Source: Streptomyces sp. SAI-135 (lineage in GTDB: Bacteria; Actinomycetota; Actinomycetes; Streptomycetales; Streptomycetaceae). Taken from it: a stretch of DNA of 64,000 bases. Shown piece after piece: positions 18,243 through 26,786 of this stretch. The DNA is taken from positions 2,728,001 to 2,792,000 of the forward strand of contig NZ_JARXYP010000002.1 in NCBI RefSeq assembly GCF_029893805.1. The letters are read 5' to 3'. A model generated the notes under the pieces. That model saw nothing but the letters and a program-made list of their open reading frames with translations. It was not told the DNA's origin and ran no database searches. The translations under genes were made by a program, and so were the position numbers. How positions within the stretch are numbered: the first letter of the stretch is position 1; each line of letters opens with the position of its first letter.

Positions 18243-18920
18243 TCACTCCGCCCTCGGCCTGACCAGCCCCGATTCGTACGCGATCACCACGAGCTGGGCC
18301 CGGTCGCGGGCGCCGAGCTTGGCCATGGCCCGGTTGACGTGGGTCTTGACGGTGAGCGGGCTGACCTCCAGGCGTTCGGCGATCTCGTCGTTGGAGTGGC
18401 CCCCGGCGACCTGGACGAGGACCTCGCGCTCGCGGACGGTGAGCGCGGCGAGGCGTTCGGAGTGCACCGGGGCGTCGTCGTCCGCGTCGCCCTGGGCGAG
18501 GAAGCGGGCGATCAACCCCTTCGTGGCGGCCGGGGACAGCAGGGCCTCACCGCCGGCCGCGACCCGGATGGCGCTGAGGAGTTCCTCGGGCTCGCTGCCC
18601 TTGCCGAGGAAGCCGGAGGCACCGGCGCGCAGGGACTGCACGACGTAGTCGTCGACCTCGAAGGTGGTCAGGATGACCACGCGGACATGGGCGAGGGAGG
18701 GGTCCTCGCTGATCAGGCGGGTGGCCGCGAGGCCGTCCGTGCCGGGCATGCGGATGTCCATCAGGACGACGTCGGCACGCTCCTGCCTGGTCAGCCGTAC
18801 GGCCTCGGCTCCGTCGGAGGCCTCGCCGACCACCTCCATGTCCGGCTCCGAGTCGACGAGCACCCGGAAGGCGCTGCGCAGCAGTGCCTGGTCGTCGGCG
18901 AGCAGGACACGGATCGTCAT
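18243..18920 (-). CDS. NarL/LuxR-family two-component response regulator
   Basis: A 225-residue regulator: receiver domain (about 1-120) with acidic residues D9/D10 and phospho-acceptor D55 (VVLMDIRMPG), and a C-terminal LuxR-type helix-turn-helix (about 155-215, LTVREREVLVQVAGGHSNDEIA). It overlaps the upstream histidine kinase gene by 4 bp and is surely its partner. DNA targets are not evident here. Typical length and complete motifs. Confidence 0.95.
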   Translation of the reverse strand: MTIRVLLADDQALLRSAFRVLVDSEPDMEVVGEASDGAEAVRLTRQERADVVLMDIRMPGTDGLAATRLISEDPSLAHVRVVILTTFEVDDYVVQSLRAGASGFLGKGSEPEELLSAIRVAAGGEALLSPAATKGLIARFLAQGDADDDAPVHSERLAALTVREREVLVQVAGGHSNDEIAERLEVSPLTVKTHVNRAMAKLGARDRAQLVVIAYESGLVRPRAE

Positions 18921-20149
18921 ACGGGCTCCCCCGGTTGGTCCCTCGCGGCGGTGCGGGTCTTGACCGGCAGGATCGCATGGACGCGGAAACCGCCTCCGTA
19001 GCGGGGACCGGTGGTGAGGGTGCCGCGCAGGGCGGTGACGCGTTCACGCATGCCGAGCAGGCCGTGGCCGCCGCCGTTGTCCGGGTCGTCGTCGTGGCCG
19101 GCACCGTCGTCGAGGACCGTGATCTCCACGTCGGGGCCGACCCGGACGACGCTCACCTCGGCCTTCGCCTGGGCCCCGGCGTGCTTCTGCACATTGGTGA
19201 GGGCTTCCTGGATGACCCGGTAGGCGGCCAGGTCCACGGCGGCGGGAAGGGTGGTGCCGTGGTCGGCGCGGGCGACCTCGACGGGCAGGCCCGCGCTGCG
19301 GAAGGTGCCGACGAGTTCGTCGAGGCGTGCGAGGCCGGGGGCGGGTTCGGTGGGGGCCTCGGGGTCGCCGGACTGCCGCAGCAGGCCGACGGTGGCGCGG
19401 AGTTCTCCCAGGGCGGAGCGGCTGGCCTCACGGACGTGCGCCAGGGCTTCCTTGGCCTGGTCGGGGCGCTTGTCCATGACGTGCGCGGCGACTCCGGCCT
19501 GGACGTTGACCAGGGCGATGTGGTGGGCGACGACGTCGTGCAGGTCGCGGGCGATGCGCAGGCGTTCCTCGGCGACCCTGCGGCGGGCCTCCTCCTCGCG
19601 GGTGCGCTCGGCCTTCTCGGCGCGCTCCCTGATGGCCTGGACGAAGGCGCGGCGGCTGCGGACGGCGTCGCCGGCGGTGGCGCCGATGCCGGTCCAGGCG
19701 AAGATGCCGAGGTTCTCCTGGGCGTACCAGGGCAGGGGGCCGGCGAGCATCGCGGCGCCGGTGAGCACGGTCATGGTGAGCAGGCCGACGCGCCAGGTGG
19801 TGGGGCGGTCGGTGGTGGAGGCGACCGTGTAGAGGGCGATCACGGCGGCCATGGCGACGGGCGCGCGGGGGTCGCCGGTGACGGACTCGATGACGGCGGC
19901 GGTGCCGGTGAGGGCGAGGACGGTGAGGGGGGCGCGGCGGCGGAAGACCAGGGCGAGGGCGGCGAGGGCCATGAGGACGAGGCTGAGCGGCTCCGGGGTC
20001 CGGATGCTCCAGCTGACGGCGTCCTTGTCATGGGGCTGGACGAAGGAGCCGGCCACCATGCAGGCGAGGACGCCCGCCGCGAGGACGGCGTCCAGTGCCA
20101 GGGGGTGCGCCTTGAGATGGTGCCGGGCGCGGTCGAGGGGGCGGCTCAC
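18917..20149 (-). CDS. Two-component sensor histidine kinase (HisKA_3 type)
   Basis: About 410 residues. An N-terminal block of several membrane helices with very short loops (about residues 15-165) is followed by the HisKA_3 dimerisation domain with phospho-acceptor H204 (ARDLHDVVAHH) and a HATPase domain ending in GHGLLGMRERV. No large extracellular sensor domain, so it probably senses within the membrane. The GTG at 20147-20149 is chosen because the longer in-frame extension is Pro/Arg-rich and looks non-coding. Coupled to the downstream response regulator. Confidence 0.93.
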   Translation of the reverse strand: MSRPLDRARHHLKAHPLALDAVLAAGVLACMVAGSFVQPHDKDAVSWSIRTPEPLSLVLMALAALALVFRRRAPLTVLALTGTAAVIESVTGDPRAPVAMAAVIALYTVASTTDRPTTWRVGLLTMTVLTGAAMLAGPLPWYAQENLGIFAWTGIGATAGDAVRSRRAFVQAIRERAEKAERTREEEARRRVAEERLRIARDLHDVVAHHIALVNVQAGVAAHVMDKRPDQAKEALAHVREASRSALGELRATVGLLRQSGDPEAPTEPAPGLARLDELVGTFRSAGLPVEVARADHGTTLPAAVDLAAYRVIQEALTNVQKHAGAQAKAEVSVVRVGPDVEITVLDDGAGHDDDPDNGGGHGLLGMRERVTALRGTLTTGPRYGGGFRVHAILPVKTRTAARDQPGEPV

Positions 20150-20288
20150 GCTTGAACAGTACGGGGGCCCTGCCGGGGACGGAACGGGGGCCACCTGGAT
20201 GTTTCCGGCCGCCGGTCCGTTGTGTCGCAGTGGGGGAGGAAGGCACCGGCGTGGCGCCCGGCGCCCGTGTCGCCCGGCGCGCCTCCCT

Positions 20289-20548
20289 GGGGGCTGCACC
20301 CCGGACCCCGGTCGTGACCGTGACAGCGGCCGTCAGGACGGCTCTCGCCGGACGGTCGCCGGCCCGGACGCGGAGCACGACGATCGCGGCGAACCCCAGG
20401 GCGGCCGGCGCCTTCACCAGGGCGGCGAGCGTCACCAGGACGGCCCCCAGGACCGGCCACCGGCCGAGGGCGGCGACCAGCCCCTGGGCCTCGTCCTCAC
20501 GCGCCGGACGGGCCGGATTGCCCTGACCGGCGTCGAAAGGTGCTGCCG
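20289..20548 (-). pseudogene. Possible remnant of a membrane mannosyltransferase-like gene
   Basis: The 399-bp gap between the sensor kinase and pspAA has no intact gene, but one minus-strand frame reads like a membrane glycosyltransferase of the DUF2029/MptB kind: a polar stretch, then PVLGAVLVTLAALVKAPAAL and a second hydrophobic segment. Neither a start codon with ribosome site nor a full-length frame is present, and the frame beyond about 20289 becomes arginine/proline-rich. It may be a decayed fragment; chance hydrophobicity in GC-rich DNA is the alternative. Confidence 0.4.
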
Positions 20549-20827
20549 TCAGCCCGGGATCAGTCCGTCGTCGCTGAGGAGGTCCCGGACCTCCTCCAGG
20601 GTCGCGTCCGAGGACGGCAGGATCAGTTCGGAGGGTTCCAGGGAGTCGTCCGGGAGCGGTACGCCCAGTTCCCGGACGCGGGCGAGGAGGGCCTGGAGGG
20701 TGCGGCGGAAGCCCGGGCCGTCGCCCTTCTCCATCTCGGCCAGCAGTTCGTCGTCCAGCTTGTTCAGGTCGGCGAGGTGGCTGTCGGCCAGCCTCACCTG
20801 CCCCTCCCCCATGATCCGTACGATCAT
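20549..20827 (-). CDS. pspAA: PspA-associated protein PspAA
   Basis: A 92-residue small acidic protein beginning MIVRIMGEGQVRL, typical of the PspAA domain found downstream of actinobacterial pspA. It lies 22 bp after pspA and is presumably co-transcribed. PspAA is associated with the PspA envelope-stress response; its biochemical role is not settled. No membrane segment or cysteine. Confidence 0.85.
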   Translation of the reverse strand: MIVRIMGEGQVRLADSHLADLNKLDDELLAEMEKGDGPGFRRTLQALLARVRELGVPLPDDSLEPSELILPSSDATLEEVRDLLSDDGLIPG

Positions 20828-20849
20828 GTCGCCCTCCTCGGCGTGGGCC

Positions 20850-21638
20850 CTACTGCTTGTCGAAGCGTGGAGTGTCCTGCGGCTGCTGGGACTGCGACTG
20901 GCCGGTGCCGCCCTCGATGGCCTGCTGGGGCGAGCCGCCCGCCAGCTCCGCCTTCATGCGCTGCAGTTCCAGCTCTACATCCGTACCACCGGAGAGCCGG
21001 TCCAGCTCGGCCTGGATGTCGTCCTTGTGCATGCCGGACTGGTCGTCGAGAGCACCGGAGGCAAGCAGTTCGTCGATCGCGCCGGCCCGGGCCTGGAGCT
21101 GGGCGGTCTTGTCCTCGGCCCGCTGAATCGCCAGGCCCACGTCGCCCATCTCCTCCGAGATGCCGGAGAAGGCCTCGCCGATCCGGGTCTGTGCCTGGGC
21201 CGCGGTGTAGGTCGCCTTGATGGTCTCCTTCTTGGTCCGGAAGGCGTCCACCTTGGCCTGGAGGCGCTGGGCCGCAAGGGTGAGCTTCTCCTCCTCGCCC
21301 TGCAACGTCGAGTGCTGGGTCTCCAGGTCGGTCACCTGCTGCTGGAGCGCGGCACGGCGGGACAGCGCCTCACGGGCGAGGTCCTCACGGCCGAGCGCGA
21401 GCGCCTTGCGGCCCTGGTCCTCCAGCTTCGAGGACTGCGACTGCAGCTGGTTCAGCTGGAGTTCCAGGCGCTTGCGGGAGGTGGCCACGTCGGCCACGCC
21501 CCGGCGCACCTTCTGGAGCAGCTCCAGCTGCTTCTGGTACGAGTAATCGAGGGTTTCGCGCGGGTCCTCGGCCCGGTCAAGGGCCTTGTTCGCCTTCGCG
21601 CGGAAGATCATCCCCATACGCTTCATGACACCGCTCAT
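20850..21638 (-). CDS. pspA: Phage shock protein A / IM30 family membrane-stress protein
   Basis: A 262-residue coiled-coil protein with the PspA/Vipp1 signature near the N-terminus (IFRAKANKALDRAEDP) and long alpha-helical heptads to about residue 200, then a Gln/Ser/Pro-rich tail. It forms oligomers that bind and stabilise stressed membranes. The ATG at 21636-21638 has AGAAGGGGG upstream, though at rather long spacing (12 nt); ATG 21624-21626 is an alternative. It heads the pspA-pspAA operon. Its htpX-pspAB counterpart is about 41 kb away in this window. Confidence 0.94.
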   Translation of the reverse strand: MSGVMKRMGMIFRAKANKALDRAEDPRETLDYSYQKQLELLQKVRRGVADVATSRKRLELQLNQLQSQSSKLEDQGRKALALGREDLAREALSRRAALQQQVTDLETQHSTLQGEEEKLTLAAQRLQAKVDAFRTKKETIKATYTAAQAQTRIGEAFSGISEEMGDVGLAIQRAEDKTAQLQARAGAIDELLASGALDDQSGMHKDDIQAELDRLSGGTDVELELQRMKAELAGGSPQQAIEGGTGQSQSQQPQDTPRFDKQ

Positions 21639-21919
21639 GGGCTTCGCGCGCCCCCTTCTGACGGACTTCCAGCTCCAGCTCTGCGACAGAACCCACAGTA
21701 CGGGCCCTGCATCCATTGACGCACTGTTCCGGGACGGATGCGCTCATCCCCAAGGACGACTGACGATTCCCTTGCTCCGGCGTAAGGAGTAGGTGACCTT
21801 CAGGGTGAGCGACCCGTCACCGGACGTCCCCTCTGTCCCCCTTGATGACGACTGGTGTTGCCGGATCGTTCCCCAGGGGGCTGGGGTCCAACCCCGGACA
21901 CCCCTTACCCTTGGGTTTT

Positions 21920-22522
21920 GTGTTCCGTAGCCGTGCCACCAAGGAAGAGAAGGCCGCCGTCGCCGACAAGGCGCAGCTGACCGACTCCAAGCAGCCCCGC
22001 GACCCGCAGGCCCCCAAGGGCCGGCCCACGCCCAAGCGCAGTGAGGCCCAGTCCCAGCGCCGCAGCGTCGCCAACACGTCGCTCACCCGCAAGGACGCCG
22101 CCAGGCGTCAGCGCGAGGAGCGCCGCTCGGCGCTGGAGAGGCAGCGCCAGGCACTGGCCGGCGGGGACGAGCGGTACCTGCCCGCGCGGGACAAGGGCCC
22201 GGTGCGCAAGTTCGCCCGCGACTTCATCGACGCGCGGTTCAACGTGGCGGAGTTCTTCCTGCCGATGGCCGTGGTCATCCTCGTGCTGAGCGTGGTGCAG
22301 GTGGGCGCGCTCCAGAGCATCGCGCTGCTGCTGTGGCTCGTCGTGATCGTGCTCATCGTGCTCGACTCGATCCTCACCGGTTTCCGTCTGAAGAAGCGGC
22401 TCGCCGAGCGCTTCCCGGACCAGAACCGCAAGGGCGCGGTCGCCTACGCCCTCATGCGCTCCCTCCAGATGCGTCGCCTCCGGCTGCCGAAGCCGCAGGT
22501 CAAGCGCGGAGAGCGGCCCTGA
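21920..22522 (+). CDS. DUF3043 membrane protein
   Basis: About 200 residues. A highly charged N-terminal half rich in Lys, Arg, Glu and Gln (residues 1-105) precedes two membrane helices (about 112-128 and 134-155) and a basic C-terminal tail. This is the actinobacterial DUF3043 family, of unknown function. The GTG at 21920 has no Shine-Dalgarno, but TACCCT ends 8 nt upstream, suggesting leaderless transcription. It is divergent from pspA and its stop overlaps the start of the methyltransferase gene. Confidence 0.85.
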   Translation: MFRSRATKEEKAAVADKAQLTDSKQPRDPQAPKGRPTPKRSEAQSQRRSVANTSLTRKDAARRQREERRSALERQRQALAGGDERYLPARDKGPVRKFARDFIDARFNVAEFFLPMAVVILVLSVVQVGALQSIALLLWLVVIVLIVLDSILTGFRLKKRLAERFPDQNRKGAVAYALMRSLQMRRLRLPKPQVKRGERP

Positions 22523-23307
22523 GTACGACGTCTTTCTCCGGGGGTGCGGCCGATGCCTGGCTGGGAAGGCTGGGCGGGCTGCGGAATGTCGTACGACAGG
22601 AGCTGGTGGCCCGGCAGCTCGACGAGCAGATAGTCGGGCGGTATCCGGTCGGGCAGCGGCTGCGGGTGCTCGACGTGGGGATGGGCCAGGGCACGCAGGC
22701 GCTGCGGCTGGCCCGGGCCGGCCATCAGGTGACCGGGCTCGAACAGGACTCCACCATGCTCGCGGCGGCCCGGGAGTCCCTGTCCGCCGAGCCCGAGGGC
22801 ATCCGGGAGCGGATGCGGATCATCGAGGGCGACGGCCGGGACACCGGGGTGCACTTCCTGCCGGGCAGCTTCGACGTGGTGCTGTGCCACGGCGTGCTCA
22901 TGTACGTCGAGGAGCCGGACCCGCTGCTGGCCGGGCTGGCGCGGATGCTGGCACCGGGCGGACTGCTGTCGCTGCTCGTGCGCAACGGTGACGCGCTGGC
23001 GATGCGGCCGGGGCTGGCCGGGGACTGGGCGGCCGCGCTGGACGCCTTCGACACCACCGCGTACCGCAACCGGCTGGGTCTCGATGTGCGGGCCGACCGG
23101 CTGAGCACGCTGACCGCGACGCTCGCCGGCATCGGGGCGCCGCTCCAGGCCTGGTACGGGGTGCGGGTGTTCACGGACACGGCGGCCGACGACACCGGGG
23201 CGCCGGCCGATGTGGAGGCCCTGCTGGCCTGCGAGGAGCGGGCCGGGCGGACCGATCCGTACCGCGGGGTCGCCGCGCTGCTGCACCTGTGCGGGGTGCG
23301 GGGCTGA
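22519..23307 (+). CDS. SAM-dependent class I methyltransferase, CTG start
   Basis: About 262 residues with a class I methyltransferase fold: motif I VLDVGMGQGTQALRLA, a post-II acidic residue, and VVLCHGVLMYVEEP/ML APGG-type motifs. The best start is CTG at 22519-22521, overlapping the DUF3043 stop (CTGA), with GGAGAG 5 nt upstream; no in-frame ATG or GTG fits the conserved N-terminus as well. It is translationally coupled to DUF3043. Substrate is unknown; the fold resembles CmoA/UbiE-like enzymes, but nothing more specific can be said. Confidence 0.85.
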   Translation: MSTTSFSGGAADAWLGRLGGLRNVVRQELVARQLDEQIVGRYPVGQRLRVLDVGMGQGTQALRLARAGHQVTGLEQDSTMLAAARESLSAEPEGIRERMRIIEGDGRDTGVHFLPGSFDVVLCHGVLMYVEEPDPLLAGLARMLAPGGLLSLLVRNGDALAMRPGLAGDWAAALDAFDTTAYRNRLGLDVRADRLSTLTATLAGIGAPLQAWYGVRVFTDTAADDTGAPADVEALLACEERAGRTDPYRGVAALLHLCGVRG

Positions 23308-23364
23308 GCCCGTTCGGGCGAACAGCGCAGGCCCGCAGGTTCGCCCCGCCGTGAGACTCGGGGC

Positions 23365-24456
23365 ATGACTGCTTCGTGTACCCGTGCTCTGTGGCTGCCG
23401 TCGGCGGCGCTCGTGTGTTCCCTGGCGCTCCTGTCCGGGTGCTCCGGCTCCGGTTCCTCGGGGTCCGGTTCCTCCGGGCGCGGGAAGGCGTCGACCGCAC
23501 AGGCCGCGCAGGCGGTCGCGCCCGCCGCCGACGGCGGCGACCTGCAGAGCGACTACCAGAAGGTGATCAAGGACGTTCTGCCGTCCGTCGTGCAGATCCA
23601 GGCCGGCGGCGATCTGGGGTCCGGGGTGGTGTACGACGGCAAGGGGCACATCGTCACCAACGCGCACGTCGTCGGGGACGCGAAGACCCTCGAGGTGACG
23701 ACGGCCAACAGCGAGAGCCCGCTGACCGCGAGGCTCGTGTACTCCTACCCCGAGCAGGATCTCGCCGTCGTCAAGCTGGACAAAGTGCCGGACGGGCTGC
23801 GGGCGGCGGCCTTCGGGGACTCCGCCAAGGTGCGGGTCGGGCAGATCGTGCTGGCCATGGGATCGCCGCTCGGGCTGTCGTCCAGCGTGACGCAGGGAAT
23901 CGTCTCGGCGACCGGACGGACCGTCAGCGAGGGAGGCGGCGACGGCGAGGCCGGAGTGACCATCCCGAACATGGTGCAGACCTCCGCGGCCATCAACCCG
24001 GGCAACAGCGGTGGCGCCCTCGTCGACCTGGACAGCCGCGTCATCGGCATCCCGACGCTCGCCGCGATCGACCCCAGCCTCGGGAACAGCGCGGCGCCCG
24101 GGATCGGGTTCGCGATCCCCGCGTCGATGGTGCGGACGGTCGCCGACCAGATCATCAAGGACGGCAAGGTCACCGACTCGGGCCGGGCCGCGCTCGGCAT
24201 CACGGGCCGGACGGTCGTCGACGACAGCATGCAGCCCGCCGGGGTGGCGGTCGTCGAGGTCAGGAGCGGCGGCGCCGCGGACAAGGCCGGCATCGAACCC
24301 GGTGACGTCATCACACAGTTGGGTGACACCTCGATCACCACGATCACGTCGCTCTCCGAGGCGCTGGCCGCCGACAAGCCGGGTCAGAAGACCTCCGTGA
24401 CCATCACCCGGGACGGCAGCGCGAAGACGGTGGACGTGACGCTGGGCGAGCAGTAG
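23365..24456 (+). CDS. HtrA/DegP-like serine protease lipoprotein
   Basis: A 363-residue exported trypsin-fold protease. It has a signal peptide with lipobox LLSGC (about residues 22-26), a Gly/Ser linker, and a protease domain with catalytic H101 (NAHVV), D132 (QDLAVV) and S215 (GNSGG). A C-terminal PDZ domain starts at about residue 280 (AGIEPGDVI). It belongs to the extracytoplasmic protein quality-control family. A bidirectional hairpin follows. It is probably functionally aligned with the Psp genes upstream, an inference from proximity. Confidence 0.95.
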   Translation: MTASCTRALWLPSAALVCSLALLSGCSGSGSSGSGSSGRGKASTAQAAQAVAPAADGGDLQSDYQKVIKDVLPSVVQIQAGGDLGSGVVYDGKGHIVTNAHVVGDAKTLEVTTANSESPLTARLVYSYPEQDLAVVKLDKVPDGLRAAAFGDSAKVRVGQIVLAMGSPLGLSSSVTQGIVSATGRTVSEGGGDGEAGVTIPNMVQTSAAINPGNSGGALVDLDSRVIGIPTLAAIDPSLGNSAAPGIGFAIPASMVRTVADQIIKDGKVTDSGRAALGITGRTVVDDSMQPAGVAVVEVRSGGAADKAGIEPGDVITQLGDTSITTITSLSEALAADKPGQKTSVTITRDGSAKTVDVTLGEQ

Positions 24457-24462
24457 GGGGAC

Positions 24463-24491
24463 GGGCGAGGGCTCCGTCGCGGCCCTCGCCC
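24463..24491. terminator. Bidirectional terminator
   Basis: A 10-bp stem (GGGCGAGGGC with GCCCTCGCCC) and a 9-nt loop in the gap between convergent genes. Confidence 0.8.
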
Positions 24492-24498
24492 CGCCCGG

Positions 24499-24714
24499 TC
24501 AGGCTTCCTCTGCCGCCTTCAGGCTCATCGGACCGTAGATCTCGGTGGCGTCCTCGAACAGGCGCACCTGTTCCGCGCCGCCGGCGAGCAGGGGCTTCCA
24601 GTACTCACCGAGCCAGGACTCGGCGTCGCCCTGGGTGGTGAACTCCTCCGGCTCTACGGCTGGCTCGGTCTCCGCGCCGTCGGCCTTCTCGAATCGCCAG
24701 GTCCATGTCGCCAT
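24499..24714 (-). CDS. Small conserved hypothetical protein
   Basis: A 71-residue soluble acidic protein starting MATWTWRFEKADG and containing the pattern GDAESWLGEYW near residue 35. It has no membrane segment or cysteine. Similar short proteins are common in Streptomyces, but I do not recognise a function. The start at 24712-24714 has a GGAGGCTC ribosome site; longer frames lack one. Confidence 0.8.
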   Translation of the reverse strand: MATWTWRFEKADGAETEPAVEPEEFTTQGDAESWLGEYWKPLLAGGAEQVRLFEDATEIYGPMSLKAAEEA

Positions 24715-24866
24715 GTGAGCCTCCCGTGTGTGATCCGTTACGAAGAGCACCCTAAGCGGTAGTTCGCGGACCGCGGGCCGGCGGGGGTTGCCCGCGCGGT
24801 ACCCCGCGCCCCGTGAATGCGCCTCTGCGCGCGCTGGATCGACAACGACCGGCGAGAATCGGTCTC

Positions 24867-26075
24867 GTGGAACTGACATTGCTCGGCACCGGCGCCCCCG
24901 CCGGTCTCCCCCGGCCCTTCTGCCCCTGTGCCGCCTGCGCCACCGCGCTCGGCGCCGACGCGCGGGCCGCGACCGCCGTGCTCGTCGACGAGACCCTGCT
25001 CCTCGACCTGACCCCCGGGGCCGCCTTCGCCGCCGCCCGGGCCGGGCACTCGCTCGGCGGCGTACGGCAGGTGCTGCTGTCGCACCCCCATGACGGGCCC
25101 CCCGTCGAGGTGCCCGCCGGGCTCCCGCAGCCGGGGCGGGTGCCGGACGGGCGGGAGTTGACGTTGCTGACGGGGCATCGGGTGCGGGCCGTGGCGATGG
25201 ACGCGCCGGGAACCGGGTACGCCGTCACCGGGCCCGAGGGGCAGCGGGTGCTGTATCTGCCGCCCGGGGGCGCGCCCGCCGGGCTGGAGAGGGGGGCCGG
25301 GGCCGTGGAGCCGTACGACATGGTGCTGGCCGATGTCGTGCGGCGGCCGGACGCGATCGCCCGGCTGCGGGCCGTGGGGGCGGTGCAGCCCACGACCGAC
25401 GTCGTCGCCGTGCACCTGGACCACGACGTGCCGCCCGGCGCCGAGGTGCGGCGCAGGCTGGCCGCCGCCGGGGCACGGGCGGTGCCCGACGGGACGACGC
25501 TGGCCGTCGGGGCCTATGAGGACGTGCCGGACGTGCCGCGGCGGACGCTGGTGCTGGGCGGGGCGCGGTCCGGGAAGTCGGTGGAGGCCGAGCGGCGCCT
25601 GGAGGCGTTCCCCGACGTGCTGTACGTGGCCACCGGAGGGTCGCGCAACGGGGACACCGAGTGGGCCTCCCGGGTGGCTGCCCACCGGGAGCGGCGGCCG
25701 GGGTCGTGGCGTACGGCGGAGACCTGTGACCTGGTGCCGCTGCTGAAGGACGACGGGGCACCGCTGCTGATCGACTGTCTGTCGCTGTGGCTGACGGACG
25801 CGATGGACGCCGTGGGGGCGTGGGACGACGCGGAGTGGGCCGACGGCGGGGAGCGCGAACTGCGGTCGCGGGTGCGGGAGTTGGCGGAGGCGGTGCGGGA
25901 GACCCGGCGGACCGTGGTGGCGGTGTCGAACGAGGTGGGGTCGGGCATCGTGCCGGCCACCGCGTCCGGGCGCCGGTACCGGGACGAGCTGGGGCGGCTG
26001 AACGCGGCGTTCGCGGGCGAGTGCGAGCAGGTGGTGCTGGTGGTGGCGGGCCAGGCGATGGTCCTACGGGGCTGA
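24867..26075 (+). CDS. cobU: MBL-fold-like domain fused to adenosylcobinamide kinase/guanylyltransferase
   Basis: About 402 residues in two parts. Residues 1-225 resemble a metallo-beta-lactamase fold opening (LLGTGAPAGLPRPFCPC), but the usual HxHxDH metal motif is only partly present (SHPHDG), so hydrolase activity is uncertain. Residues about 228-402 are CobU, with the P-loop GGARSGKS (near 231-238) and the EVGSGIVP motif. CobU phosphorylates adenosylcobinamide and transfers GMP in cobalamin assembly. cobT and cobS lie downstream. GTG at 24867 best matches the domain start; GTG 24813 would add an unconserved leader. Confidence 0.88.
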   Translation: MELTLLGTGAPAGLPRPFCPCAACATALGADARAATAVLVDETLLLDLTPGAAFAAARAGHSLGGVRQVLLSHPHDGPPVEVPAGLPQPGRVPDGRELTLLTGHRVRAVAMDAPGTGYAVTGPEGQRVLYLPPGGAPAGLERGAGAVEPYDMVLADVVRRPDAIARLRAVGAVQPTTDVVAVHLDHDVPPGAEVRRRLAAAGARAVPDGTTLAVGAYEDVPDVPRRTLVLGGARSGKSVEAERRLEAFPDVLYVATGGSRNGDTEWASRVAAHRERRPGSWRTAETCDLVPLLKDDGAPLLIDCLSLWLTDAMDAVGAWDDAEWADGGERELRSRVRELAEAVRETRRTVVAVSNEVGSGIVPATASGRRYRDELGRLNAAFAGECEQVVLVVAGQAMVLRG

Positions 26076-26660
26076 CGGCCGCTTGCGGGCGATCACCCGG
26101 TAGGCCTTCGCGAGGCGGGTGCCGGCGAGGAGGAGGGCCAGGGCGTGGTCCAGCGCTCTCGCGGCACGGGCCGGCGGGCCGGGCAGGGTGGCGGGCAGAC
26201 GAGCCGTCAGACGGGCCGGGACGTGCGCGGATCTGCGGGCCGTCGTGACGATGACGCAGCCCCGGGCCTTCAGTTCGGCGCGGGGATCGGCGGGGGACTC
26301 CACCAGGAGGTGGCCGCCGGGGCGCAGGACGGCGAGGGCCGCGGCGAGTTCGGCGGGGTCCGCGTGCGGGTTCAGCAGGCTCACCACGTCGTAGCGGGCG
26401 CGCAGGCGGGTGGCGATCGGCGGGTCCGTCAGACGGCCCAGGTAGCCCTCCTCCAGGCGCTCGACCGCCTGGGCGTGCAGGACGCGGGGGGTGGTGTCCA
26501 GGCCGTCGAAGGCCGTGTAGGGGAAGAACGCTCTGGCCACCTCCGGGAAGTCGGCGTCGCCCGTGTCCACGTCCAGCCAGCTCTCGGGTTCGGGGAACGG
26601 CAGCATCGCGCGGGCGGTGGAGCGAAGGCGCCGTACGGAAGGGGTGGTTGGTGCGGGCAT
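26064..26660 (-). CDS. Class I SAM methyltransferase-like protein
   Basis: A 198-residue protein that looks like a degenerate methyltransferase: ATP/SAM-fold strand-turn elements such as YDVVSLLNPHADP and VLRPGGHLLVESP, but the usual glycine motif I is not obvious. The ATG at 26658-26660 has GGGAGGTC at good spacing. It overlaps cobU convergently by 12 bp and is divergent from cobT, with an inverted repeat (26688) in the intergenic region. Function unknown; the methyltransferase call is tentative. Confidence 0.65.
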   Translation of the reverse strand: MPAPTTPSVRRLRSTARAMLPFPEPESWLDVDTGDADFPEVARAFFPYTAFDGLDTTPRVLHAQAVERLEEGYLGRLTDPPIATRLRARYDVVSLLNPHADPAELAAALAVLRPGGHLLVESPADPRAELKARGCVIVTTARRSAHVPARLTARLPATLPGPPARAARALDHALALLLAGTRLAKAYRVIARKRPSAP

Positions 26661-26687
26661 GGGACCTCCCGGTGACGCACGGCAATT

Positions 26688-26704
26688 CGTTCCAAAACGG
26701 AACG
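26688..26704. promoter_or_regulatory. Inverted repeat upstream of cobT
   Basis: CGTTCC-AAAAC-GGAACG, a 6-5-6 dyad in the 126-bp intergenic region between the divergent methyltransferase-like gene and cobT. A candidate operator; no regulator is identified. I see no cobalamin riboswitch in this region. Confidence 0.4.
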
Positions 26705-26786
26705 TATGGGATCCCTCTCCCGGGTGCAATGACGTCCTGGCCCCGTGGCGCCCCCGTGTTCGATCAGGGCCGGTACTGTTCGGCGA

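Noticed and set aside
21792..21821. GGTGAC...GTCACC inverted repeat in the pspA/DUF3043 gap
   Set aside because: Arms are only 6 bp with an 18-bp spacer; easily chance in GC-rich DNA.
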